64,000 nt of DNA from DAOUKH01 sp964291475 (GTDB lineage: Bacteria > Chloroflexota > Dehalococcoidia > SHYB01), in contig OZ220066.1 in the NCBI GenBank assembly GCA_964291475.2, positions 1 through 64,000 on the forward strand, written 5' to 3'. The notes beneath the pieces were generated by a model, which did not search any database, was not told the DNA's origin, and saw only the letters and a list, made by a program, of their open reading frames with translations. Below, in pieces: positions 16,926 to 25,145 of this stretch (positions are counted from its first letter, which is position 1; each line of letters begins with the position of its first letter). The position numbers were made by a program, and so were the translations under genes.

Positions 16926-16954
16926 GGCCGCCCGCAGGAGGGGTGCGGGCGGCC
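16926..16954 (-). terminator. hairpin between aceA and SDR gene (11-bp stem)
   Basis: A perfect 11-bp inverted repeat GGCCGCCCGCA / TGCGGGCGGCC (16926-16936 with 16944-16954), loop of seven bases. On the minus strand it is followed by AAATCTTT. It lies about 55 bases after the isocitrate lyase stop. Confidence 0.6.
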
Positions 16955-16975
16955 GGTCGCAACGGAGGCGGGGAG

Positions 16976-17002
16976 CCGCCCTCCCTCTCAGAGGGAGGGC
17001 GG
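16976..17002 (-). terminator. hairpin directly after aceA stop (13-bp stem)
   Basis: A perfect 13-bp inverted repeat (16976-16988 with 16990-17002) begins seven bases after the isocitrate lyase stop codon. With the next hairpin it forms a double terminator-like structure; there is no long T tract. Confidence 0.55.
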
Positions 17003-17009
17003 GCATCGG

Positions 17010-18314
17010 TTAGTTGAACTGCTCGGCTTCGGTGGAGCCTGCCAGCGCGAGGGTGGACGCCTGGCCGCCGGTCACCACCTGGACGACCTCGTCGAAGTAG
17101 CCCGCGCCGACCTCGGCCTGGTGCTTCGTCGCCGTGTAGCCGTGGGGCTCGGAGGCGAACTCGCTGTCCTGGAGCGTGCTGTAGGCGGCCATGCCGCGCT
17201 CGCCGTAGTTCCGGGCGAGGTCGAAGCTGTGATAGTTGAGCAGGTGCCAGCCGGCGAGGGTGATGAACTGGAACTTGTACCCCAGCGCGCCGATTTCTTC
17301 CTGGAACCGGGCGATCTCGCCGTCGCCGAGGTGCTGCCGCCAGTTGAAGGACGGGGAGCAGTTGTAGGCGAGGAGCTTGCCGGGGAACCTGGCATGGATG
17401 GCCTCGGCGAACCGTGCGGCTTCCTCGACGTCGGGCTCCGACGTCTCGAACCAGAGCAGGTCGGCGTAAGGGGCGTAGCTGAGAGCGCGAGCGGTGGCGG
17501 ACTCCATGCCGTCGCGGACGCGATGGTAGCCCTCCGGGGTGCGCTCGCCGGTGATGAACGCGCGGTCGCGCTCGTCGGCGTCGCTGAGGAGGAGGGTTGC
17601 GTCGCGGGCGTCGGTGCGGGCGACGAGGAGAGTCGGGACGTCGAGCACGTCGGCGGCGAGCCGGGCAGCGGAGAGGGTGCGGAGGAACTGCGACGTGGGG
17701 ACGAGCACCTTGCCGCCCATGTGGCCGCACTTCTTCTCGGCGGCGAGCTGGTCCTCGAAGTGCACGCCCGCGGCGCCGGCCTCGATCATGCCCTTCATCA
17801 GCTCGAAGCCGTGGATGGGGCCGCCGAAGCCGGCCTCGGCGTCGGCGACGATCGGCGCATACCAGTTCGTCGCGTGGTCGCCGTTGATCGAGGCGATCTG
17901 GTCGGCGCGGGTGAGGGCGTTGTTGATGCGCTTGATGACGTTGGGGACGCTGTTGGAGGGGTAGAGGCTCTGGTCGGGGTAGGTCTGGCCGGCGAGGTTG
18001 GCGTCGGCGGCCACCTGCCAACCGCTCAGATAGATGGCTTGCAGCCCGGCCTTGACCATCTGGACGGCCTGGGCGCCGCTGAGGGCGCCGAAGGTGCGGA
18101 TGAAGGGCTCGTCGCGGAGGAGGGTCCAGAGGCGCTCGGCTCCCGCGCGGGCGATGCTGTGTTCGATTCTCAGGCTGCCGCGGAGCCGGATGACGTCCTC
18201 GGCGGTGTAGGTGCGCTCGATGCCCTGCCAGCGCGCGTCGCGCGCCCAGCGGGCCTCGAGCGCCGCGGCTTCTCCGGCATGACTTCCGTTGCCGTTGACC
18301 CCGTTGATCGACAT
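17010..18314 (-). CDS. aceA: isocitrate lyase
   Basis: Splits isocitrate into succinate and glyoxylate, the first step of the glyoxylate shunt that allows growth on acetyl-CoA-yielding substrates. 434 residues. The catalytic loop KKCGHMGGK lies at 194-202 with nucleophile Cys196, and YPDQSLYPSNSVP at 112-124 is typical. The segment YNCSPSFNW near 345 is conserved in the family. ATG at 18314 has a GGAGGGG site; the upstream open frame to 18413 is promoter DNA. A LysR gene is transcribed divergently, and dyads lie between the two. Malate synthase is not in the window. Confidence 0.96.
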   Translation of the reverse strand: MSINGVNGNGSHAGEAAALEARWARDARWQGIERTYTAEDVIRLRGSLRIEHSIARAGAERLWTLLRDEPFIRTFGALSGAQAVQMVKAGLQAIYLSGWQVAADANLAGQTYPDQSLYPSNSVPNVIKRINNALTRADQIASINGDHATNWYAPIVADAEAGFGGPIHGFELMKGMIEAGAAGVHFEDQLAAEKKCGHMGGKVLVPTSQFLRTLSAARLAADVLDVPTLLVARTDARDATLLLSDADERDRAFITGERTPEGYHRVRDGMESATARALSYAPYADLLWFETSEPDVEEAARFAEAIHARFPGKLLAYNCSPSFNWRQHLGDGEIARFQEEIGALGYKFQFITLAGWHLLNYHSFDLARNYGERGMAAYSTLQDSEFASEPHGYTATKHQAEVGAGYFDEVVQVVTGGQASTLALAGSTEAEQFN

Positions 18315-18432
18315 AAGAACGACCCCTCCAATCGTTGCTTCGTGAGCGCTCCCTTTCCGCACGAACACACTCGTTCGAGCGCGTTTGGGATGGGGAGCGG
18401 GCCACCTGAGCATCCAGTGTATGGCGTCTTAG

Positions 18433-18486
18433 CGATACGACAAGCCCTTCATTTCGTATCGATATGATAGGATTGAGCTATCGTAG
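18433..18486. promoter_or_regulatory. candidate LysR operator between aceA and lysR gene
   Basis: An 8-bp inverted repeat CGATACGA (18433-18440) / TCGTATCG (18454-18461) with a 13-base centre is followed by a second dyad GATAG-N7-CTATC around 18466-18482. Both lie in the shared intergenic region of aceA (minus) and the LysR gene (plus). LysR proteins typically bind such interrupted dyads upstream of their own gene and the divergent target. Confidence 0.55.
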
Positions 18487-18503
18487 CGCGTGGGGGTGCG
18501 ACG

Positions 18504-19418
18504 TTGGAGATCACGCAGATCGAATCGTTCCTGGAGGCGGTGAAGGCGGGCAGCTTTCGCGCCGCCGCCCGCTCCTTGAATATGAGCCAGCCGTCGCTCA
18601 GCGCTCGTGTTCAGACCTTGGAACACGAGCTTCGCACCCCGCTCTTTCACCGCTTGGGCCGCGGCGTCCGGCTTACCGAGGCGGGCGAGGCGTTTCTTCC
18701 TTTCGCCGAGCGCGTCGTGAGCGTCATCGAGCAGGGGAAAGAAGCCGTCGATCACGTGCGCGACGCGGAGGGGGGCGTGCTCACGATCGGCACGGCGCGG
18801 ACGATCGGCACGTACACACTGCCGCCGATTCTCGAACAGTTCCGCAAGCGTTTCCCCCGCGTCTCCACCCACATTCGCACCGCCCGCTCGTCGGACGTGC
18901 TGGAATGGGTCACCGACGGCGTCGTGGACGTGGGCCTCTCGCGGGAGCTGGACTACCCGGACGTCCACTCGATCTACCTCTACGACGAGGAGATCGTCCT
19001 GGTCACCTATCCCGGGCACCCGTTCGCCGAACAGGGCCGGGCCCGCATTCACGAAGTCGCCCGGCAGCCGCTCATTCTGTACGACCCAGGCTCGACGTAC
19101 TTCGTGCTCATCAACCAGGTGTGCCGGGAGGCGGGCATCGTGCCGAAGGTCGAGATGACCCTCGACAGCATCGAGGCCACGAAGCACATGATCGTGCTCG
19201 GTCTCGGCGTCTCGTTCCTGCCGCGCAGCGCGATCTCCAGCGAGATCAGGCGCGGCACGCTGTGCCACGTGGAGCTGGAGGGCGATCACCGCGTGCACCT
19301 GGCGACGCACGTGCTGATCCGCGACGCCCAGCACTACAACTCGGCCGTTCTCGCCTTCCTCGAAGCGCTCAAGGACATCTACGGCTGCGACACGTCCGGG
19401 GTGACGGCGGCCGAGTAG
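18504..19418 (+). CDS. LysR-family transcriptional regulator
   Basis: 304 residues. An N-terminal winged helix-turn-helix with ESFLEAVKAGSFRAAARSLNM-type sequence occupies about 5-60 (recognition helix near MSQPSLSARVQTLE). It is followed by a periplasmic-binding-protein-like effector domain from about residue 90, starting VLTIGTARTIGTYTLPP. The start is TTG (18504). It is divergent from isocitrate lyase, with dyads between, so it most likely controls aceA; the effector is unknown. Confidence 0.92.
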   Translation: MEITQIESFLEAVKAGSFRAAARSLNMSQPSLSARVQTLEHELRTPLFHRLGRGVRLTEAGEAFLPFAERVVSVIEQGKEAVDHVRDAEGGVLTIGTARTIGTYTLPPILEQFRKRFPRVSTHIRTARSSDVLEWVTDGVVDVGLSRELDYPDVHSIYLYDEEIVLVTYPGHPFAEQGRARIHEVARQPLILYDPGSTYFVLINQVCREAGIVPKVEMTLDSIEATKHMIVLGLGVSFLPRSAISSEIRRGTLCHVELEGDHRVHLATHVLIRDAQHYNSAVLAFLEALKDIYGCDTSGVTAAE

Positions 19419-19430
19419 GCGAGGACGGAG

Positions 19431-20468
19431 CTAGAAGAGGCGCTTGGCGATGCCCAGCGCGCCCTGCTTCCAGGGTGCGCGGTGCGACACGCCGGCCTGT
19501 CCCTGGAAGGTCTGGCGGTTGTCGAGGTACCACCGGTAGTTGCGGACGAGCGCCGCTTGGTTGGAGTAGCGCGGGTCGTAGCCCAGCAGCCGCTCCGCCT
19601 TCTCGATGGAGACGAACGAGTCCTTGGCGACGGTCTCGTAGACCCACTTGTAGAGCGGCGAGACGCCGAGCTTTTCCAACACGCGCAACACGAGGACCAG
19701 GGGCGCCGCCGGAAGCGGGCGTATGCGCTTGCCGAAGCCGGCCTCGTCGAGGACGGCCTGGTAGTCCTCGCCGAGGGTGGCGAAGTCGCGCGCGCCGATG
19801 TTGAAGGTGTCGTTGGCCGCCTCGGGCGGCGCGGTGGCGGCGAGGTAGATGGCCTCGCACAGGTCCTCGACGTCGAGGAGCTGGTAGCGGTTCCGGCCGC
19901 TGCCGAGGACGGGGAAGGAACGTCCCTCAACGGCCCATTCGTAGAGGATCGCGAAGACGCCGAGGCGCTCCGGCCCCACGAACGACTTGGGGCGGATGAT
20001 GGGCGCGCAGAGCCCTTTGCGGCGGTATTCGAGGCAGAGCTCCTCGGCGGCGATCTTGGCCTCGCCGTAGGCGCCGACGCCGACGAGCGGGTCCTCTTCC
20101 AGCAACGGGTGGTGGTCGGGAATGCCGTAGACGGCGGTCGAGGAAATGTGGATGACGCGCCGCACGCCGGCCTCGTGGGAGGCCTCCAAGACGTTGCGGG
20201 TGCCGTCGATGTCCGTGGTCAGGATGTCGTTCTTCTTGTAGAGCGGGAGGGCGGCGGCGGTGTGGACGACGACGTCCGCGCCCTCGACCGCCCGGGCGAC
20301 GGCGTCCTTGTCGCGGATGTCGCCGGTGTGGATGTCGACGCGGTCCCGCTCTGGGTAGTCGAACGGCGCGATGTCGAGGGAGGCGACGTCGTGGCCCCGC
20401 GCCAGCAGAAACCGCGCGAGGTTGATGCCCAGGAACCCCGCGCCGCCGGTGATGAGGTAGCGGGCCAC
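19431..20468 (-). CDS. NAD-dependent epimerase/dehydratase
   Basis: Extended SDR of 345 residues with Rossmann motif TGGAGFLG at 7-14, a Ser in HISSTAVYG and catalytic Tyr134/Lys138 (GAYGEAKIAAE). The C-terminal third, with PLYKWVYETVAKDSFVSIEKA, resembles the sterol/ sugar 4-epimerase groups. The probable substrate is a nucleotide sugar, but this is not certain. It sits 8 bases after the stop of the His-rich membrane protein gene on the same strand, at the end of the ccm cluster. Confidence 0.88.
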   Translation of the reverse strand: MARYLITGGAGFLGINLARFLLARGHDVASLDIAPFDYPERDRVDIHTGDIRDKDAVARAVEGADVVVHTAAALPLYKKNDILTTDIDGTRNVLEASHEAGVRRVIHISSTAVYGIPDHHPLLEEDPLVGVGAYGEAKIAAEELCLEYRRKGLCAPIIRPKSFVGPERLGVFAILYEWAVEGRSFPVLGSGRNRYQLLDVEDLCEAIYLAATAPPEAANDTFNIGARDFATLGEDYQAVLDEAGFGKRIRPLPAAPLVLVLRVLEKLGVSPLYKWVYETVAKDSFVSIEKAERLLGYDPRYSNQAALVRNYRWYLDNRQTFQGQAGVSHRAPWKQGALGIAKRLF

Positions 20469-20476
20469 GGGCGGGA

Positions 20477-21235
20477 CTAGCGGAACCGGACGGAGACTTC
20501 GTCGCCGTCCTGGGGAAGGTAGCTCATGAAGTCGTCGTGCTCCTCGCCGTTGATGGTCAGGGCCAGGCGTCCCGTGGAGCCGTCGGGGCAGGGATCGCCG
20601 TCGCGGTATTCGATGCCTTCGTCGATCTGAATGGAGTCCTCGGTCAGAACGAACCCGGGGACGGCTTCCGCCGCGTTGCGGAAGAAGGTGTCGAGGCTCG
20701 CGTTGTCTCCGGACTCGTCGCTGGTCGTGGGGTGGAGGTGGATGTAGCCGTCGCCGTGCGAGTGCACGTTGCCGTTGAAGAAGGGGAGCTCATAGGGACT
20801 GTCGTTGCAGACCTGGATGTTGAGCGCCGCGTGCCAGTGGTCGCCCGCGTTCGCTCCGCCACTCGTGCCCTGGAGGACGGCCACGACGATGACGACCGCG
20901 GCAATGGTTCCGCCGCCCGTGATCCACCAGAACCAGCCCGGCAGGCGGAACCCCGTCTTCGTTACGGGTTGCGCCGAGCGCCGGCCGCGCCGCGAACGTA
21001 CCCGCCCGCCTCCGGGGCCGCGCCGGCGTCCGCCGCCTTGGTTTCCGCCGGCGGAAGCGCCGCCGGCAGCGCTTGGGGCGGCGGATGCGGCCGCGGCTTC
21101 CTCCGCCGGCGCGCCCTCAGCTCCACCTTCCGGCGTCGAGTCGGGCGGGCGCAGCTCCCCCTCGGGGCGGCGTGGCCCCCGCCCACCGCGTCTGGCGCGT
21201 CCGCCGCGGCCTCTTCCCTTTCGGCCATTGCTCAT
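20477..21235 (-). CDS. His-rich single-pass membrane protein, unknown
   Basis: 252 residues. Residues 1-95 are disordered and rich in Gly, Arg, Ala and Pro, and strongly basic. One transmembrane helix lies at about 101-122 (WFWWITGGGTIAAVVIVVAV). The remaining 130 residues should face outwards; they carry HWH at 133-135 and HSHGDGYIHLHP at 158-169, with a Cys at 143. Six closely placed histidines with a cysteine suggest copper or another metal ligand set. The gene lies 30 bases after ctaG (copper insertion into caa3 oxidase) and at the end of the ccm cluster. A copper chaperone role is inference. I do not recognise a named family. Confidence 0.7.
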   Translation of the reverse strand: MSNGRKGRGRGGRARRGGRGPRRPEGELRPPDSTPEGGAEGAPAEEAAAASAAPSAAGGASAGGNQGGGRRRGPGGGRVRSRRGRRSAQPVTKTGFRLPGWFWWITGGGTIAAVVIVVAVLQGTSGGANAGDHWHAALNIQVCNDSPYELPFFNGNVHSHGDGYIHLHPTTSDESGDNASLDTFFRNAAEAVPGFVLTEDSIQIDEGIEYRDGDPCPDGSTGRLALTINGEEHDDFMSYLPQDGDEVSVRFR

Positions 21236-21265
21236 GTGTCGGTTTCCTCTCAGGGGCCCCCGGGG

Positions 21266-22231
21266 CTAGGCAAACCCCGACGGGCTTTCGATGTCGCCGG
21301 GCGTGAAGACGGGCCGTCCCGGCTGAGCGCCAGACGGGGCGGCGCGGGCGGCGTCGAGCTCCGCCTCGCGCTCGCGGGTCTGGCGTTCGCTCTTGTCGAA
21401 CCAGACGGAGAAGGTAAAGACGATGGCGATCATGAGCATCATCACGCCGACGACCCACATCATCGCGCCACCGGCCTGCTGGTCCTCCAAGGCGGTCAGT
21501 CCCCAGATACGGATGCGGTCTTCGTAGTAAGGATACAGGACGTTATCTCGAAAGGTGATGGCCGCCCCGAGCGCGACGTTCTGGAGCACCGTCAGAATCA
21601 GTACCGGCACGCGCAGGTGGTAGGGGAGCTTCGACCGCAGCGGGGCGGGGTCGATGATCGACCACCAGAGAAGGAATGCGGTGAAGCCGAAGGTGAAGTG
21701 CTGCGCGATATGGATCGGCTCGTTGCGCAGCGACGCCTCGTAGGCCCCGCCGATGAAGTGCCATCCCCAGGTGCTTGCCGCGAAGAGGCCCCAGGAGACC
21801 GGGGGGAAGGTCAGGAACCGGTAGAGGCCGCGCACCAGCCGGTTGCGGACCACGGGCCGCACGACCAACTGTCGGAGCCGCAGGGGTATGCCGAGCAAGA
21901 CCGGCGTGGTGGGCGCGCCGAGCAGCACCAGCGGGGGCCCCATCATCATCAGGATGACGTGCTGGAGCATGTGGAAGGTGAAGAGGTCGTCGGCGAGGGC
22001 GTCGATGGGGGAGATCAGCGCCGCGGTGATCAGGAGCAGGCCCGCGTAGAAGGCGTAGGGCCGCCATTTCGGCCACGGGACGGGCCTGTCTGTCCAGGCC
22101 ATAAGGCCCCGGGCGTAGAGGACGCCGGGGATGAGCACGAAGACGACCCAGAGCGGGTCGAAGCCCCAGAGGGCCAGGACCTCCAAGCCGTCGCCGTCGC
22201 CCGGCGACCAGATATGGGCCAAGACACCCAT
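21266..22231 (-). CDS. ctaG: cytochrome c oxidase assembly factor CtaG (caa3 type)
   Basis: Multi-helix membrane protein of 321 residues. It helps insert copper into CtaA/caa3-type oxidase. It has about seven transmembrane segments, FTFHMLQHVILMMMGPPL in the middle (the H-x-x-Q-H motif of the family) and HIAQHFTFGFTAFLLWW later. The C-terminus is a soluble tail. ATG at 22231 starts right after the stop of the Sec-containing gene (22242), so the two are in one transcript. Together they suggest that the cluster supplies both cytochrome c and oxidase maturation. Confidence 0.9.
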   Translation of the reverse strand: MGVLAHIWSPGDGDGLEVLALWGFDPLWVVFVLIPGVLYARGLMAWTDRPVPWPKWRPYAFYAGLLLITAALISPIDALADDLFTFHMLQHVILMMMGPPLVLLGAPTTPVLLGIPLRLRQLVVRPVVRNRLVRGLYRFLTFPPVSWGLFAASTWGWHFIGGAYEASLRNEPIHIAQHFTFGFTAFLLWWSIIDPAPLRSKLPYHLRVPVLILTVLQNVALGAAITFRDNVLYPYYEDRIRIWGLTALEDQQAGGAMMWVVGVMMLMIAIVFTFSVWFDKSERQTREREAELDAARAAPSGAQPGRPVFTPGDIESPSGFA

Positions 22232-22241
22232 GACGGGAGGG

Positions 22242-22823
22242 CTAGCGCACCGCCTCCCGGAGCCGCGGCAGCAGCTCGGCGGGCAGCACCCGGTCGCCGG
22301 CGGTATTGCCGACGCGCGCCCAGTCGATCTTGCCGTCGCTGCCGACGATGAAGGTCGCCGGCGTCGCCACGCCGTCGCCGAGCAGATTGAAGACGCCGTA
22401 GCTCCGCGCGATCTGCTCGTTGGGGTCGGCTGCGATGAGGAACTCGGCGCCGGTGTAGGCCGCCATGTCTAAAGCACCGCCGATGTCGTCGGTGCTGATG
22501 GCGACGAGCTCGCCGTTCAGCCTTGTGATCTCCGGGTACGCATTCGCCAACTGCTCCAGTTGGACACGGCAGATGCCTCAGCCGAAGCCCCGGTAGAAGA
22601 CGACCACGACGGCATCGTGGCCGGACGACAGGCTCGCCAGCGTGACGTTGCCGCCGTCGGATGCGGGCGCGGTGAAGCCGGGGGCGGTGTCGCCGGCGGA
22701 GAGGGGCTCGCCGCCGTTGCCCGATCCGCAGGCCGCGGTCAGGGCCGCCACGAGCACCATGGCAACCGCCGCCGCGAGCCATCGCCGGCGGAGCAACCTT
22801 TCGGTCAATCGGCCAATGATCAA
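22242..22823 (-). CDS. Sec-containing thioredoxin-fold lipoprotein (in-frame TGA at codon 82)
   Basis: Two frames in the same phase are split only by TGA at 22578-22580. Read as selenocysteine, they give one 193-residue AhpC/TSA-like (Prx-like) protein. Residues 1-31 form a lipoprotein signal (RRRWLAAAVAMVLVAALTAAC, Cys32 as lipobox). The redox centre FYRGFG-U82-GIC85-RVQLEQL replaces the YRGxWCPxC motif of this family with U-x-x-C. VAISTDDIGG, ADPNEQIARSYGV and VATPATFIVGSDGKIDW follow in family order. A hairpin fitting bacterial SECIS follows the TGA, and selC lies at 10744. The TTG start overlaps the ccmD stop (TTGA). It sits where CcmG/ResA is usually found. Annotation pipelines will split it into two fragments. 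Confidence 0.9.
22547..22563 (-). promoter_or_regulatory. SECIS-like hairpin after the in-frame TGA
   Basis: On the coding strand CCAACT-GGAGC-AGTTGG forms a 6-bp perfect stem with a 5-base loop. The stem starts 14 bases, and the loop 20 bases, after the TGA. The loop starts GG. This fits the bacterial SECIS consensus (a G in the first two loop bases, loop 16-37 bases from the UGA). Confidence 0.75.
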
Positions 22824-22972
22824 TTCGGGCCGCCTCGGCGGTTGATGATCTCTTGCAGCTCTTCGATCTCAGCCTCCGATTCCTGCTGGCGCTTGGACAG
22901 CAAAAAGGCGTAGCCGAAGATCGCGGCGATGACGATGGCGAAGACGACGTAGACGACGGTGATGCCGCTCAT
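22820..22972 (-). CDS. ccmD: CcmD-like small membrane protein
   Basis: A 50-residue protein missed by length-limited calling: one transmembrane helix (about 5-24, TVVYVVFAIVIAAIFGYAF) and a polar, acidic C-terminal helix (QQESEAEIEELQEIINRR). This is the CcmD architecture, whose role is to hold CcmA/B to the holo-CcmE-CcmC complex. ATG at 22972 lies between ccmC and the Sec-lipoprotein gene. The stop TGA at 22820-22822 overlaps the next start (TTG at 22821-22823). Confidence 0.8.
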   Translation of the reverse strand: MSGITVVYVVFAIVIAAIFGYAFLLSKRQQESEAEIEELQEIINRRGGPN

Positions 22973-23002
22973 GGGTGATTCCTTGTCTTGTTCAACAGCG
23001 TG

Positions 23003-23710
23003 CTATTCCTCCAGCGCGGCGCGCATCTCGTCGATGCGGTCGCGGGTCTTGTCCCAGCGCATGCGCAGCGCGAGCAGGTAGGCGAAGAGCGCGAGGAAGC
23101 CCACCGTGGCGATGAGGAAGGTGATGAACATCGGCTGCGGCATCGTCGCCGGCTCGGGGTGGATGCCGCGCCACAGGTAGACGGAGGAGAAGATGAGCGG
23201 GACGTCGGCGAAGCCGATGATGCCGAGGACGGAGGCGAACCGGGCCGCCTGATCGCGGTCGCGCGCCGCCTGCCGGAGCATGATGTAGCCCAGGAAAATC
23301 AGCCAGAGGACGAAGGTGAAGGTGAGCCGGGGCTCCCACTGCCAGAAGGTGCCCCAGGTGGCCTGCCCCCAGAGTCCCCCGCTGATGATCACCAAGGTGA
23401 TGAAGAAGAAGCCGATCTCCGCCGCGGAGCGGGCCGCGATGTCGAAGCCGGGCCGGCGCTTCCAGAGATAGAGGGCCCCGCCGACGGCCACGACGAGGAA
23501 GGCGATATAGGAGGCGATGGCCATGGGAAGGTGGACGTAGAAGATACGCTGCGGCTCGCCTTGGATGAGCTCCGTCGGCGCGTAGAGGAGCCCCATGCCC
23601 AGAGCGACGGCGATCAGCGTGAAGGCCGCCAGCCCCAGCAGGTCGAGGCGGCCGACGCGGATGCGCCGGGGAGGCGCGCCGGACATGGCGGCGGGTTGGG
23701 CCGCGCTCAT
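23003..23710 (-). CDS. ccmC: heme exporter protein CcmC
   Basis: Six-helix membrane protein of 235 residues that presents heme on the outer face of the membrane for loading on to CcmE. The tryptophan-rich motif WGTFWQWEPRLT lies at 119-130, with flanking histidines His60 (FYVHLP) and His184 (RGIHPEP) as likely heme ligands. The ATG at 23710 begins a short Ala/Pro-rich leader. It lies between ccmB and the tiny ccmD gene. Confidence 0.93.
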   Translation of the reverse strand: MSAAQPAAMSGAPPRRIRVGRLDLLGLAAFTLIAVALGMGLLYAPTELIQGEPQRIFYVHLPMAIASYIAFLVVAVGGALYLWKRRPGFDIAARSAAEIGFFFITLVIISGGLWGQATWGTFWQWEPRLTFTFVLWLIFLGYIMLRQAARDRDQAARFASVLGIIGFADVPLIFSSVYLWRGIHPEPATMPQPMFITFLIATVGFLALFAYLLALRMRWDKTRDRIDEMRAALEE

Positions 23711-23737
23711 TCGAGGGCTCCTTGGGTCATGGCCGGT

Positions 23738-24442
23738 TCAACCCCAGTCCTCCAGCACGAACTCGAACACGAGAAAGGACACGGCAAGATAGACTACGTC
23801 GACCGCGATGAGGAGGTTTACCCAGGTCCAGGTTTCCGAAAACGCGCCGCCGTCGATCAAAATGCCCGTAGCGCGTACTGCTCCGATAATCAGCGGCGTC
23901 ACGATGGGGAGCAGGAGGACGGGAAGCATGACTTCCTTGGCCCGCGTGTTCACCGACATCGCGCCGAATACCGTCCCCACCGCGGCGAATCCGATGGTGG
24001 CCAATAGTATGACAGCCACGACTCCCGGCCTCAAGGCGGCGACACCGAAAAACGAGTCGTAGACGGGCACGATCACGATCTCGGCGGCCACGATGAACGC
24101 CAGGTTGGTGAGGAACTTGGCGGCGAAGATCGTCCCCCGGTCGGCGGGGCAGAGCAGCAGGCCCTCCATCGAGCCGCGCTCGCGCTCGTGGGTGAAGGCG
24201 CGGCCCAGTCCCAGCACGCCGGCGAAGAGGACCGCCACCCACAGAACGCCCGGCGCGACGAGGATGACGCTCTCGGCGCGCAGTTCGAAGGCGAAGTTGA
24301 AGACGGTCAGGGCGAGGATGCCGAAGACCATCATCGCCACGATGGCGTCGCGCGAGCGGAGCTCGATGAGCAGGTCCTTCCACAACAGCGTCCTCAGCTG
24401 ACGCAGATGCGAGGGCCGGGGCTGCCGGGTCTGCTCAGTCAC
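23738..24442 (-). CDS. ccmB: heme exporter protein CcmB
   Basis: Membrane subunit of the CcmAB ABC transporter, 234 residues with six hydrophobic segments. The family feature LWKDLLIELRSRDAIVAMMVFG opens the protein (positions about 19-40), followed by ERERGSMEGLLLCPADRGTIF. The CcmAB complex uses ATP to release holo-CcmE from CcmC. The start is GTG (24442), which overlaps the end of ccmA by eight bases (GTGACTGA), so coupling is strong. Confidence 0.92.
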   Translation of the reverse strand: MTEQTRQPRPSHLRQLRTLLWKDLLIELRSRDAIVAMMVFGILALTVFNFAFELRAESVILVAPGVLWVAVLFAGVLGLGRAFTHERERGSMEGLLLCPADRGTIFAAKFLTNLAFIVAAEIVIVPVYDSFFGVAALRPGVVAVILLATIGFAAVGTVFGAMSVNTRAKEVMLPVLLLPIVTPLIIGAVRATGILIDGGAFSETWTWVNLLIAVDVVYLAVSFLVFEFVLEDWG

Positions 24443-25145
24443 CGGTCGCCTCCCGGTAGAGCGCCTCGATAGCCTTGTCGGCCATGCCCTCGGCGGCGCC
24501 CTCATGCACGATCCGGCCCCGGTGGAGGATGACGAAGCGGTCGCAGAGGCGCAGCCCCAGGGCGAGGTTGTGCGTCGCGGCGATGACGGTGCGGGGTCCC
24601 CGCTCCGCCGAGGTCAGCAGGTCTCCGATGCGCTGGGAGGCGTCCTGGTCGAGGCCGGTGTCGGGTTCGTCCAGGAGCAGCAGGTCGGGGTCGTGCAGGG
24701 TGGCGCGGGCCAGCGCGGCCCGTTGCTGCATGCCGCGTGAGAAGGCGCGGACGCGGTCGCGGCGGCGGTCGAAGAGGCCGGCGCGCTCCAGCGCCTCGGC
24801 GGCCGCCCGCTCCGGGTCGGGGAGACCGAACATCCGGGCGTAGAAGAGCAGGTTCTCCTCGGCGGTGAGGTCGTCGTAGAGATAGGTGTGGTGGGCCACG
24901 ACGCCGATGCGTTGGCGGAGGCGCCGGGCTCCCTTGGCGTGGGTCTGGCCGCCAACGTGGACTTCGCCGCTCGTGGGGCTGGACAGGCCGGCGAGGATGC
25001 GGAGCAGCGTGGTCTTCCCTGAGCCGTTCGGCCCGAAGACGGCGAGTCGGCTGCCGGGGGGCGCATCGACGTCGACGCCGCGCAGCGCCGCCGAGCGTCC
25101 GAAGCGCTTGGTAACCCCTCGCGCCGCGACGTCGAGCGCGCTCAC
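24435..25145 (-). CDS. ccmA: heme exporter ATP-binding protein CcmA
   Basis: ABC ATPase of 236 residues. Walker A is GPNGSGKT at 38-45, the ABC signature FSRGMQQRAALA and Walker B LLLLDEPDTGLD follow, and ATHNLALG carries the H-loop. Energises the CcmABCD complex that hands heme via CcmE. The start is GTG (25145), which overlaps the stop of the preceding exported protein as GTGA. Confidence 0.94.
   Translation of the reverse strand: MSALDVAARGVTKRFGRSAALRGVDVDAPPGSRLAVFGPNGSGKTTLLRILAGLSSPTSGEVHVGGQTHAKGARRLRQRIGVVAHHTYLYDDLTAEENLLFYARMFGLPDPERAAAEALERAGLFDRRRDRVRAFSRGMQQRAALARATLHDPDLLLLDEPDTGLDQDASQRIGDLLTSAERGPRTVIAATHNLALGLRLCDRFVILHRGRIVHEGAAEGMADKAIEALYREATGD

Noticed and set aside
22242..22823. 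Reading the TGA as an ordinary nonsense mutation in a pseudogene
   Set aside because: The TGA is exactly at the redox position, both sides are well conserved, a SECIS-like hairpin follows and selC is present. Decay would not be so specific.
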